From an uncultured Solirubrobacterales bacterium (lineage in GTDB: Bacteria; Actinomycetota; Thermoleophilia; Solirubrobacterales; Solirubrobacteraceae), in NCBI GenBank assembly GCA_903830015.1, contig CAIKSH010000273.1:1-6602 (forward strand): 6,602 nucleotides of DNA, given 5' to 3'. Below the pieces are notes generated by a model. The model saw only the letters and a list, made by a program, of their open reading frames with translations. It was not told the DNA's origin and did no database searches. The position numbers and the translations under genes are program-made. Below are positions 1-6,263 of the stretch, one piece after another. How positions within the stretch are numbered: position 1 is the stretch's first letter; every line of letters begins with the position of its first letter.

Positions 1-371
1 ACGACGACCGCTTCTCGCGGATCACCCTCACCGTCGACGGCGCCGTCCACCCGATCGACCAGGTGACCAAGCAGCTCCACAAGCTGGTCAACGTGCTCAA
101 GATCCGCGACCTCGAGCCCGAGGAGAGCGTCGCCCGCGAGCTGGCGCTGTTCAAGGTGTCGGTCGACGGCGCCCAGCGTGGCGAGGCGATGCAGATCTGC
201 AGCATCTTCCGCGGCCGCGTCGTCGACGTGGACCGGCGCTCGCTGATCTTCGAAATCACCGGCACCAACGAGAAGATCGAGGCCTTCGAGCAGATGCTGC
301 GCCCGCTCGGCATGGTCGAGATGATGCGCACCGGCGAGATCGCCATAGCGCGCGGCCGCGCCGAAACCTGA
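1..371 (+). CDS. ilvN: Acetolactate synthase small (regulatory) subunit, 5'-truncated by window edge
   Basis: This is the regulatory subunit of acetohydroxyacid synthase, which activates the catalytic IlvB subunit and confers valine feedback inhibition at the first common step of branched-chain amino acid synthesis in the cytoplasm. The reading frame is open from base 3, giving about 122 visible residues ending at TGA 369-371. The first visible residues (DRFSRITLTVDG) are the tail of the N-terminal ACT domain. They are followed by the family-typical stretches QVTKQLHKLVNVLKI and ARELALFKV and by the C-terminal ACT-like domain, including the near-terminal RTGEIAIARG. Family members are about 160-170 residues, so roughly 40 residues lie off the left edge. 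A GTG at 63 is internal, not the start, because conserved sequence continues upstream of it. The usual downstream partner ilvC is not next; menF follows 45 bp later on the same strand. Identity is clear; ilvN versus ilvH is only a naming choice. Confidence 0.93.
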   Translation, partial: DDRFSRITLTVDGAVHPIDQVTKQLHKLVNVLKIRDLEPEESVARELALFKVSVDGAQRGEAMQICSIFRGRVVDVDRRSLIFEITGTNEKIEAFEQMLRPLGMVEMMRTGEIAIARGRAET

Positions 372-387
372 TCCTCCGCGGTCCGTA

Positions 388-402
388 GGGCCGGCCTGGC
401 CC
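388..402 (+). other. Small GC inverted repeat in the ilvN-menF gap
   Basis: GGGCC (388-392) and GGCCC (398-402) can pair around the 5-nt loop GGCCT, 17 bases after the ilvN stop. It could be a weak terminator-like hairpin for ilvN or a small operator before menF. No T-run follows, and a 5-bp GC stem is not rare by chance in DNA this GC-rich, so its function is speculative. Confidence 0.25.
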
Positions 403-403
403 G

Positions 404-409
404 TATAAA
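404..409 (+). promoter_or_regulatory. Candidate -10 element (TATAAA) for leaderless menF transcript
   Basis: TATAAA is the only AT-rich hexamer in the short ilvN-menF gap. It ends 7 nt before the menF ATG at 417. In actinobacteria, -10 elements (TANNNT-like) sitting about 7 nt before a start codon are typical of leaderless transcripts, in which transcription begins at the A of ATG. Consistent with this, no convincing Shine-Dalgarno sequence lies between 404 and 416. The last base is A rather than the preferred T, and no good -35 is seen around 380-386, so this is a suggestion only. Confidence 0.35.
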
Positions 410-416
410 GCCCGAG

Positions 417-1859
417 ATGGCCACAGTCGGCACGACCAGCCCCGGCGCCTTCGCGCTGGCCCCGCAGGACGAGGAGCGCCTCCACGACCGCATCGGCGAG
501 GCGCTCGCCCGCGCCCGGCGCAGCGGCCGCGAGGTGCTCGCAGCGGTGACCGTTGAGCTGCCCGCCGACGTCGACCCGGCCGAGGTGGTGATCGGCTCCC
601 GGGCCGGCGGCGAGCCGTGGTTCTGCTGCGAGCAGCCCGAGCGCGACCGCGCCGCCCTGGCCACGCTGGGAGCGGTGACCCGGCTGGAGGCTTCGGGGCC
701 CGGCCGCTTCACCGAGCTCGCCGGCCTCTGGCGCCGCCTTGCCCGCGAGGCGGCCTGCGACGCCCCTCACGGCCCGGCCGAATCCGGCCCGCTGGCTGTC
801 GGCGGCTTCTCCTTCGCGCCGGAGGGCGGCAGCGCGCCCCACTGGGGCGGCTTTCGCCCGGCCTCGCTCCACGTGCCCGAGGTCGCCCTGAGCCGCCGCG
901 GCGAGGTCGTCCTGCTGACCCTCTGCGCCGCCGTCCAGCCCGACGACGACGCAGGACAGGTCACCGAATCGCTGGCCGCCCGCGCCGCCGCGCTGGAGCG
1001 CCGCCCGCTGCCGCTGGTCGACCCGGACCCGACCGTGCGCGCCCGCATCACGGGAACGATGCCGCCCGAGCACTACGAGGACGCCGTAGCCCGTGCCGTC
1101 GAGCAGGTCCGGGCCGGACGCCTGGAAAAGGTCGTCCTGGCCCGCGAGGTGCAGGTCCACGCCTCCCAGCCCCACGACGCACCGGCGATATACGGCCTCC
1201 TGCGCGAGGCGTTCACCGGCTGCCACGTGATCGCCGTTGGCCGCGGGGAGCGGGCCTTCCTCTCGGCCAGCCCCGAGCTGCTGGTGCGCCGGCAGGGGCT
1301 GAGGGCCTCGACGCTGGCCCTGGCCGGCTCGGTCGGGCGCAGCTCGGACCCGGCGACCGACGCCCACCTGGGCGAGCAGCTGATGCGCTCCCCCAAGGAC
1401 CGCGAGGAGCAGGCGATCGTCGTGCGGCGGATCGTCCGCACGCTCTCCCCGCTCAGCGTCTGGGTCACCGCCCCCGAGGAGCCGATGCTCGCCCGCGTGG
1501 CCAACATCCAGCACCTGGCCACGCCGATCCGCGCCCAGCTGCGCGAGCCGGTGCCGGTGATCGAGCTCGCCGGCCTGCTCCACCCGACCCCGGCGGTCGG
1601 CGGGGAGCCGCGCGAGGAGGCCGAGCCGCTGATTCCGGCGCTGGAGGGTCTGGACCGGGGCTGGTATGCCGGCCCGGTGGGCTGGACCGACGTCAACGAG
1701 GACGGCGAGTTCTGCGTCGCGCTGCGCTGCGCCCTGCTCGACGGCCCGGTCGCCCGCTGCTACGCCGGTGTCGGCGTTGTGCGGGACTCCGACCCGGCGG
1801 CCGAGCTGGCCGAGACCGAGGTAAAGCTCCAGGCGCTGCTGCCGGCCCTGGCCGGCTAG
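417..1859 (+). CDS. menF: Isochorismate synthase (menaquinone-specific)
   Basis: MenF converts chorismate to isochorismate with Mg2+, the committed step of menaquinone synthesis. The 480-residue protein has a variable N-terminal half (about 1-205) and the chorismate-binding domain (about 215-478). Visible landmarks are EKVVLARE with K238 as the probable water-activating lysine, FLSASPELL (281-289), LALAGS (300-305, the form usual in isochorismate synthases), SPKDREEQ (325-332), IQHLATP (364-370), LHPTPAVGG (388-396), WYAGPVGW (416-423), GVGVV (451-455) and the terminal ETEVKLQALL with metal-type acidic residues. ATG 417 is the first possible start, because the ilvN TGA at 369 is in the same frame and no ATG, GTG or TTG codon lies between. 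There is no clear ribosome binding site. The stop shares CTAG with the convergent menD stop. A siderophore EntC/DhbC role or a salicylate synthase is the alternative, but the neighbouring men genes make MenF by far the best call. Confidence 0.95.
   Translation: MATVGTTSPGAFALAPQDEERLHDRIGEALARARRSGREVLAAVTVELPADVDPAEVVIGSRAGGEPWFCCEQPERDRAALATLGAVTRLEASGPGRFTELAGLWRRLAREAACDAPHGPAESGPLAVGGFSFAPEGGSAPHWGGFRPASLHVPEVALSRRGEVVLLTLCAAVQPDDDAGQVTESLAARAAALERRPLPLVDPDPTVRARITGTMPPEHYEDAVARAVEQVRAGRLEKVVLAREVQVHASQPHDAPAIYGLLREAFTGCHVIAVGRGERAFLSASPELLVRRQGLRASTLALAGSVGRSSDPATDAHLGEQLMRSPKDREEQAIVVRRIVRTLSPLSVWVTAPEEPMLARVANIQHLATPIRAQLREPVPVIELAGLLHPTPAVGGEPREEAEPLIPALEGLDRGWYAGPVGWTDVNEDGEFCVALRCALLDGPVARCYAGVGVVRDSDPAAELAETEVKLQALLPALAG
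1841..1856. terminator. GC hairpin at the menF/menD convergent stop codons, possible bidirectional terminator
   Basis: GCCGGCC (1841-1847) is followed after CT by its exact reverse complement GGCCGGC (1850-1856). As RNA this folds into a 6-bp stem with a 4-nt loop. It covers the last menF codons and ends at the first base of the CTAG that holds both stop codons. On the menD side it starts at the final base of the stop. No T-run follows on either strand, so it is not a classical intrinsic terminator; tail-less hairpins have been proposed to act in high-GC actinobacteria. Chance occurrence is possible given the many GGCCGG-type words in the window. Confidence 0.35.
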
Positions 1860-3586
1860 GCCGAGATCGCCGCCACGGCGGCCCGGCTGGCCGCGGCGCG
1901 CGCCTCGATGGAGGCGGCGCGGTCGGTCCTCACGTGCACCAGCTGCGTCCCGGAGCTGGTCAGGCCGTGCGCCAGCGCGGCGGAGAGCTCCTCCGGCGTC
2001 GAAGCCTCGAGCAGGTGCAGGCCGAAGGCGGCCGCGACGCCGGGGATATCGAGCCCGGTGGGGGTGAGGACGTGCTGCTCGTAGAGGTCGGTCTCCGCGG
2101 CGATGGCCAGGCCGTCGAAGATCGCCCCGCCGCCGTTGTCGACCAGGACGATGGTCAGCGGCGCCCCGAGCCTCCGGGCGCTGAGCAGGGAGCCGATGTC
2201 GTGGGCGAACGCGACGTCGCCGAGCAGCAGGACGACGGGGTCCGGCGAGCCGGCGGCCAGGCCGTAGGCGGTGGCGATCGTCCCGTCGATCCCGTTGGCT
2301 CCCCGGTTGGAGAGGATGCGCGGCGGGTCATCGCGCCGGGGGAAGAAGTTCTCCACGTCCCGCACCGGCAGGGAGGAGGCGACCAGGAGCGTCGCCTCGG
2401 CGGGGAGGGCCCCTCCAAGCTCGAGAACGACCCGGGGCTCGCTGAGCTCATCGCCGAGCGAACCGGCGATCGCATCGGCGACGCGGTCGTCGGCGCTGCG
2501 CCAGCCGCCCAGCCAGTCGCCGGGCCCGGCGCCGCCGGCCTGGGCGAGCGCCTCGAGAAGGGCGGCGGGGGGAACGTCGATCACCAGGTCGCTGCCGGAG
2601 TCCGGGTCCTGCCAGGCGCCGTGCGGGTCCACGAGCACGCCGATCGCCTCCAGGCCGGCCAGCCAGCCACGCAGTCGCTTGGAGGTCGGCAGGTCGCCGA
2701 TCCTCAGTACCGCGGCCGGCGCCGCCGCTTCGGCGAAGGCCGGCGAGCCGAGCAGGGCGTGGTAGTGGGCCACCGCCCCGTCTCCGCGGCGCAGGCCGCT
2801 GAGCGCGTCGGCGAGCACCGGCCAGCCGGTCGCCTGCGTGAAGGCCGCCGCGGCTTCGGCCAGGCGGGCCGGGTCCTCGTCCTCGATCCGGCCGGCCACG
2901 ACGATGCCGTTGGCCGCGGCGCCGACGACGGGAGCCAGCGCCTGGGCGGCGCGCTCGCCGGAGGGCGGAGCGTTCACCTGCGCCACCCAGGGGCGCCCGT
3001 CGGGGCGTCCGGCGGTCTCCCCGGTGTCGGCGGGCAGCTCGCCGTCGGGGACCAGCGGCTCGCGGAACGGGAAGTTGAGGTGTACCGGCCCGGGCCGCGG
3101 TCCCAGCGCGGTGGCCACGGCGCGGCAGGCCAGGGAACGGATCCAGCGGACGGTCGGGCCGTCGGCACGCTCGACGCCGACCTCGACGAACATCGAGACG
3201 GCGTCGCCGTAGAGCTTGACCTGGTCGATCGCCTGGCCGGCGCCGACGTCGCGCAGCTCCGGCGGCCGGTCGGCGGTGCAGACGATCAGGGGCACGCGGG
3301 CCTCACGCGCCTCGATCACCGCCGGCAGGTAGTTGGCCGCCGCCGTGCCCGAGGTGCAGACCAGGACCGCCGGCCGGCCGGTCGCCTTGGCCAGCCCGAG
3401 GGCGAAGAAGCCGGCCGAGCGCTCGTCGACCTGGGAGAAGACGGGGAAGCCGCCGTCCCGGCCGAGCGCGAGCAGGAGCGGGGTGGAGCGCGATCCGGGG
3501 GAGCTGACCGCGCCGGCGATGGCGCTGCGCCCCAGTTCCTGCGCGAAGGCGCGCATCAGGACGTGGCTGTCGTTGGCGGCGGTCAT
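1856..3586 (-). CDS. menD: SEPHCHC synthase (thiamine-diphosphate dependent)
   Basis: MenD condenses a succinyl semialdehyde unit, derived from 2-oxoglutarate by decarboxylation, with isochorismate to give SEPHCHC. It has 576 residues (E. coli MenD is 556). The N-terminal pyrimidine-binding domain shows SPGSRSTPL (29-37), DERSAGFFALG with catalytic E55, TSGTAAANYLPAV (78-90) and TADRPPELRDVGAGQAIDQ (104-122). S32, E55, R107 and Q118 fall at exactly the E. coli MenD numbers, which supports the chosen ATG at 3586-3584. The middle domain carries the SKR pair K303/R304. The C-terminal domain has R409, SNRGANGIDG (426-435), and the ThDP-Mg motif GDVAFAHD (D457) to DNGGGAIF (N484), with the usual spacing of 27 residues; D483 replaces the more common Asn. 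The gene faces menF at a shared CTAG stop and diverges from menH across about 8-11 bp. No ribosome binding site precedes the ATG. Confidence 0.97.
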   Translation of the reverse strand: MTAANDSHVLMRAFAQELGRSAIAGAVSSPGSRSTPLLLALGRDGGFPVFSQVDERSAGFFALGLAKATGRPAVLVCTSGTAAANYLPAVIEAREARVPLIVCTADRPPELRDVGAGQAIDQVKLYGDAVSMFVEVGVERADGPTVRWIRSLACRAVATALGPRPGPVHLNFPFREPLVPDGELPADTGETAGRPDGRPWVAQVNAPPSGERAAQALAPVVGAAANGIVVAGRIEDEDPARLAEAAAAFTQATGWPVLADALSGLRRGDGAVAHYHALLGSPAFAEAAAPAAVLRIGDLPTSKRLRGWLAGLEAIGVLVDPHGAWQDPDSGSDLVIDVPPAALLEALAQAGGAGPGDWLGGWRSADDRVADAIAGSLGDELSEPRVVLELGGALPAEATLLVASSLPVRDVENFFPRRDDPPRILSNRGANGIDGTIATAYGLAAGSPDPVVLLLGDVAFAHDIGSLLSARRLGAPLTIVLVDNGGGAIFDGLAIAAETDLYEQHVLTPTGLDIPGVAAAFGLHLLEASTPEELSAALAHGLTSSGTQLVHVRTDRAASIEARAAASRAAVAAISA

Positions 3587-3597
3587 GATCGCTGGTG
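3587..3597. other. Minimal divergent junction between menD and menH start codons
   Basis: The menD ATG (minus strand, 3586-3584) and the menH start (GTG 3595 or ATG 3598) are separated by only 8 or 11 bp. Neither gene has a purine-rich Shine-Dalgarno here, and each promoter must lie inside the neighbour's coding sequence. CATGAT at 3584-3589 is a poor -10 look-alike placed suitably for a leaderless menH message from ATG 3598. No comparable hexamer was found for menD. Confidence 0.5.
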
Positions 3598-4317
3598 ATG
3601 ACGGGTACGGATCTGCTCCTGCACGGGTTCGCCGGTAACGGCGCCTCCTGGGACCCGGTTATCCAAGCAGCCGCCGACGGCCGGTGGCGGCCGAAAGCGC
3701 CCGACCTTCCCGGCCACCGCGGCGAGCCCCTCGTACCCGGAGAGCGCCTGCCCCAGCTGGCCGCGCGCCTGGCCTCCCGGTACGGGCCGGCGGGGACGCT
3801 GGCCGGCTATTCGATGGGAGGCCGGATCGCGCTGCAGATGGCCCTCGACCACCCCGGCTGCGCCGGGCGGCTGGTCCTCGTCTCCACCGGCGCCGGCATC
3901 ACCGACCCGAAGGAGCGCCAGGCGCGCGCCGAAGCCGACGAGGAGCTCGCCGGGCGCTTTGCCGATATCGATCGATCCGCGGTCGCCGACCTCTGGCTCT
4001 CCACGCCGCTCTTCGCCGGCGACCCACCACAGGCCCAGGAGCTCGCGCGGGCGCAGATCGAAGCCAGCGACCCGGCCGGCCTGGCCGGCGCCCTGCGCGC
4101 CTTCGGGCCGGGAGGGATGGAGCCGCTCTGGCCGCGACTGGGCGAGCTGGCCATCCCCGTGACCATCGTCGCCGGTGAACGCGACCGGCGCTACGTGGAG
4201 ATCGGGGAGGCGATGGCCGAGGCGATTCCCGGCTCGCGCCTGGTCGTCGTCCCCGGCGCCGGCCACGCCCTGCTGCGCGAGGCTCCCGAAGCGGTGGCGC
4301 CGCTGGTTGCCCCCTAG
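3595..4317 (+). CDS. menH: SHCHC synthase, alpha/beta-hydrolase fold
   Basis: MenH removes pyruvate from SEPHCHC (2,5-elimination) to give 2-succinyl-6-hydroxy-2,4-cyclohexadiene-1-carboxylate, acting directly after MenD. The 240-residue protein is a compact alpha/beta hydrolase. It shows the oxyanion-hole turn LLHGFAGNGASW (8-19), DLPGHRGE (37-44), the nucleophile elbow GYSMGGR (71-77, S73; the Arg after GG is typical of MenH), GERDRRY with the triad acid D197, and GAGHALLREAP with H224. The length is slightly under the E. coli enzyme (252). An in-frame TGA at 3586-3588 leaves only GTG 3595 or ATG 3598 as starts (one residue apart); ATG may be the real one if the message is leaderless. The stop TAG overlaps the convergent menC stop in CTAG. 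Some other alpha/beta hydrolases look similar, but position between menD and menC and the GYSMGGR motif make MenH the strong call. Confidence 0.9.
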   Translation: MMTGTDLLLHGFAGNGASWDPVIQAAADGRWRPKAPDLPGHRGEPLVPGERLPQLAARLASRYGPAGTLAGYSMGGRIALQMALDHPGCAGRLVLVSTGAGITDPKERQARAEADEELAGRFADIDRSAVADLWLSTPLFAGDPPQAQELARAQIEASDPAGLAGALRAFGPGGMEPLWPRLGELAIPVTIVAGERDRRYVEIGEAMAEAIPGSRLVVVPGAGHALLREAPEAVAPLVAP

Positions 4318-4323
4318 GGAGCC
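4305..4323. terminator. Weak imperfect hairpin over the menH/menC convergent stop codons
   Basis: GGTT (4305-4308) and AGCC (4320-4323) pair with one G-U. After a bulged G at 4309, CCC (4310-4312) pairs with GGG (4317-4319) around the loop CCTA. The structure is centred on the shared CTAG stops and lacks a T-run. It resembles in position the stronger hairpin at the menF/menD junction, but it is short and imperfect and may not be functional. Confidence 0.2.
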
Positions 4324-5345
4324 GGGTCCACGCCGAGGCCCGGCGCGGCCGGAACGGCGACCATGCCGTCCACCGGCGCCAGGACGCCGGGATCGATCTC
4401 CGGGAAGCGGTCGAGCGTGGCCAGGCCGCAGGGCAGCGAGAGGGCCAGCGCCGCGGCGCAGTGGACGGCGGCGGCGATGCCCAGCGGCCCGTCCAGGGAG
4501 GAGGACACGTAGACCAGGGCGCCGCCGGCCCGGGCCAGCTCGGCCTGGGCGAGCAGCCCCGAAATCCCGCCGGCGCGGGAGACCTTCAGGCAGACGGCGT
4601 CGGCCACGTCGCCGGCCAGCGCTCCCGGCTCGGCGGTTGTCTCGTCGGCGGCGATCGGCACGCTGACGCGCGCCCGCAGGTCCCTCAGGGCGTCGGCGCC
4701 GTGCACCGGCTCCTCGACCAGCTCGATCCCGGCGCCGGCCATCGCGTTGATGCGGGCGACCGCCTCGGCCACCGTCCAGGCGCCGTTGGCGTCGACGCGA
4801 ATCGCCGGGCCATCCCCGATCGCCGCGCGAACGGCGTGGACGCGGTCGATGTCTTCCGGGTCGCCGGCCTTCACCTTCACGCAGCGAAAGCCGGCTTCGA
4901 CCGCCGCGGCCGCCTCGGCGGCGGCGACGCCGGGTTCGCCGGCACCGACGGTCGCGTTCACCTCCACCGCGGCCGGCCGGCGGTCGGTCAGCAGCTCGAG
5001 CACAGGGCGCCCGTCGCGCCGGCCGGCCAGGTCCCAGAGCGCGAGGTCGACCGCGGCCAGCGCCTGGGGGAGGGCCGAACCCTGGGCGGCGGCCTCCAGG
5101 GCCTGGGGCCCGCGGGCATCCGGCGGGCAGGCCTCCAGGGCCTCGACCTGGCGTTCCAGGGCGGCCAGGCACTCGCGGTCGCTCACGCCGTCGTAGGGCT
5201 CGAGCGGCGCGGCCTCGCCCCAGCCGAAGTTCCCTTCGCCGTCCTCCAGGCGCAGGAGCAGCAGCTCGCGGCGGTCGAGCTCGCCGGCGGCGGTCTTAAG
5301 CGCGGGCCGGACCGCCAGGCTGCGCCGCTCGACCTGCGCCTTCAT
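4314..5345 (-). CDS. menC: o-Succinylbenzoate synthase (enolase superfamily)
   Basis: MenC dehydrates SHCHC to o-succinylbenzoate with Mg2+. The 343-residue protein has the enolase-superfamily N-terminal capping domain (about 1-95), with GWGEAAPLEPYDG near residues 41-53, and then a barrel domain of the muconate-lactonizing subgroup. Catalytic features visible are KVK (K157 and K159, the second being the proton-abstracting base), metal ligands D185 in RVDANGAW, E211 in VEEP and D234 in ADET, and the opposing lysine K254 in CLKVSRAGG. ATG 5345 is the first start in frame, since a TGA lies 4 codons upstream (5357-5355). It follows the menA stop by a single base, so translation is probably coupled, and no Shine-Dalgarno is seen. 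The stop overlaps that of convergent menH. Related enzymes racemize N-succinyl amino acids or epimerize dipeptides, and sequence alone does not exclude such side activity. The gene context supports OSB synthase. Confidence 0.93.
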   Translation of the reverse strand: MKAQVERRSLAVRPALKTAAGELDRRELLLLRLEDGEGNFGWGEAAPLEPYDGVSDRECLAALERQVEALEACPPDARGPQALEAAAQGSALPQALAAVDLALWDLAGRRDGRPVLELLTDRRPAAVEVNATVGAGEPGVAAAEAAAAVEAGFRCVKVKAGDPEDIDRVHAVRAAIGDGPAIRVDANGAWTVAEAVARINAMAGAGIELVEEPVHGADALRDLRARVSVPIAADETTAEPGALAGDVADAVCLKVSRAGGISGLLAQAELARAGGALVYVSSSLDGPLGIAAAVHCAAALALSLPCGLATLDRFPEIDPGVLAPVDGMVAVPAAPGLGVDPAP

Positions 5346-5346
5346 C

Positions 5347-6261
5347 TCAGCCGATCAGGACGCCGGCGGAGAGCAGCACGCAGAAGGCGAACTCGAGCAG
5401 GCCGGTCCGGGCGAGGGCCTCGTTGAGCGTGGGTCCGTCGCTGCGGGTGGAGACGGTGCGCACGAGCGGCACGGCGATCGGCACGGTGAGGAAGACCAGC
5501 AGCACCCACGGGCCCAGCGAGCCGAAGAGCCACGGGGTCAGCGCGGTGAGGTAGGCCAGGGCGACCATGGCGGCAAAGAGGCGGCGGGTCCGCTCGCGGC
5601 CGAGCCGGACGGCCAGCGTGCGCTTTCCGGCCTGGCGATCGGTGTCCAGGTCGCGGACGTTGTTGACCACGAGGATCGCCGAGGCCAGCAGCCCGACCGG
5701 GACGGCCAGCGCCACCGCCTCCCACTCCAGCGACACGCGCTGGACGTAGTAGGAGCCGGTGACCGCGACCAGCCCGAAGAAGGTGAAGACGAAGAGCTCG
5801 CCGAAGCCCTCGTAGCCGTAGGGGCGCGGGCCGCCGGTGTAGAGGACGCCGGCGAGGATCGAGGCGGCGCCGATCAGCAGCAGAACCGGGCCGGCGACGT
5901 AGATCAGGTAGACGCCGAAGAGGATGGCCAGGCCGAAGCTCGCGTAGGTGGCGATCAGCACCTGCCGGGGCGGGACCAGGCCGCCCGCGGTCACGCGGAC
6001 CGGACCCAGCCGCTCCTCGGTGTCGGCCCCGCGCCGCGCGTCGGAGTAGTCGTTGGAGAGGTTGGTCCCCACCTGGATGAAGAGGGCGCCCAGGAGCGCG
6101 GCGGCGAAAGCCAGCCAGTCGAGCGGCCCCTCGACCCAGGCCAGCGAGGTTCCGACGAGCACCGGGGCCACGGCGGCCGGCAGCGTCCGCGGCCGGGCGG
6201 CCATCAGCCAGATCCGCCACCCGGCCGGCCGCGGGACGACGGCTTGGTCCGGAGGGGGCAC
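5347..6261 (-). CDS. menA: 1,4-Dihydroxy-2-naphthoate polyprenyltransferase
   Basis: MenA attaches the polyprenyl tail to DHNA, with loss of the carboxyl group, giving demethylmenaquinone in the cytoplasmic membrane. From GTG 6261 the protein has 304 residues, typical of the UbiA prenyltransferase family. It opens with [20 protein letters not shown], the usual N-terminal signature. The first Asp-rich motif is [14 protein letters not shown] (67-80; N70, D71, D74, D80) and the second is [17 protein letters not shown] (200-216; D204, D208). Roughly eight or nine hydrophobic segments are visible, about 28-45, 48-66, 102-121, 124-141, 155-172, 182-200, 228-246, 250-272 and 287-303. The frame stays open upstream into menB, but GTG 6261, two bases after the menB stop, gives the normal length. 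ATG 6204 (residue 20) would begin at the signature and is the alternative. The stop lies one base before the menC ATG, so menB-menA-menC look like a coupled operon. Confidence 0.94.
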   Translation of the reverse strand: MPPPDQAVVPRPAGWRIWLMAARPRTLPAAVAPVLVGTSLAWVEGPLDWLAFAAALLGALFIQVGTNLSNDYSDARRGADTEERLGPVRVTAGGLVPPRQVLIATYASFGLAILFGVYLIYVAGPVLLLIGAASILAGVLYTGGPRPYGYEGFGELFVFTFFGLVAVTGSYYVQRVSLEWEAVALAVPVGLLASAILVVNNVRDLDTDRQAGKRTLAVRLGRERTRRLFAAMVALAYLTALTPWLFGSLGPWVLLVFLTVPIAVPLVRTVSTRSDGPTLNEALARTGLLEFAFCVLLSAGVLIG

Positions 6262-6263
6262 GG

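Noticed and set aside
63..371. ilvN beginning at GTG 63
   Set aside because: Conserved IlvN residues (SRITLTVDG) continue in frame upstream to base 3, so the gene is truncated by the window, not started at 63.
617..3598. A 993-codon open frame on the plus strand crossing menF and antisense to menD
   Set aside because: Its translation is Arg/Gly/Pro/Ala-rich low-complexity text with no recognizable domain. Long stop-free shadow frames are expected where codons end in G or C. menF and menD on either side have clear catalytic motifs.
3967..3976. 10-bp palindrome ATCGATCGAT inside menH
   Set aside because: It encodes ordinary residues (DIDRS) within the gene, has no second copy noticed and no positional logic for an operator.
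3583..5172. A 529-codon open frame on the minus strand across menH and menC
   Set aside because: Composition-driven shadow frame with no family signature; the overlapping menH and menC frames hold intact active sites.
4461..5426. Plus-strand open frame antisense to menC
   Set aside because: Gly/Arg/Ala/Gln-rich mirror of the menC coding strand without known motifs or a ribosome site.
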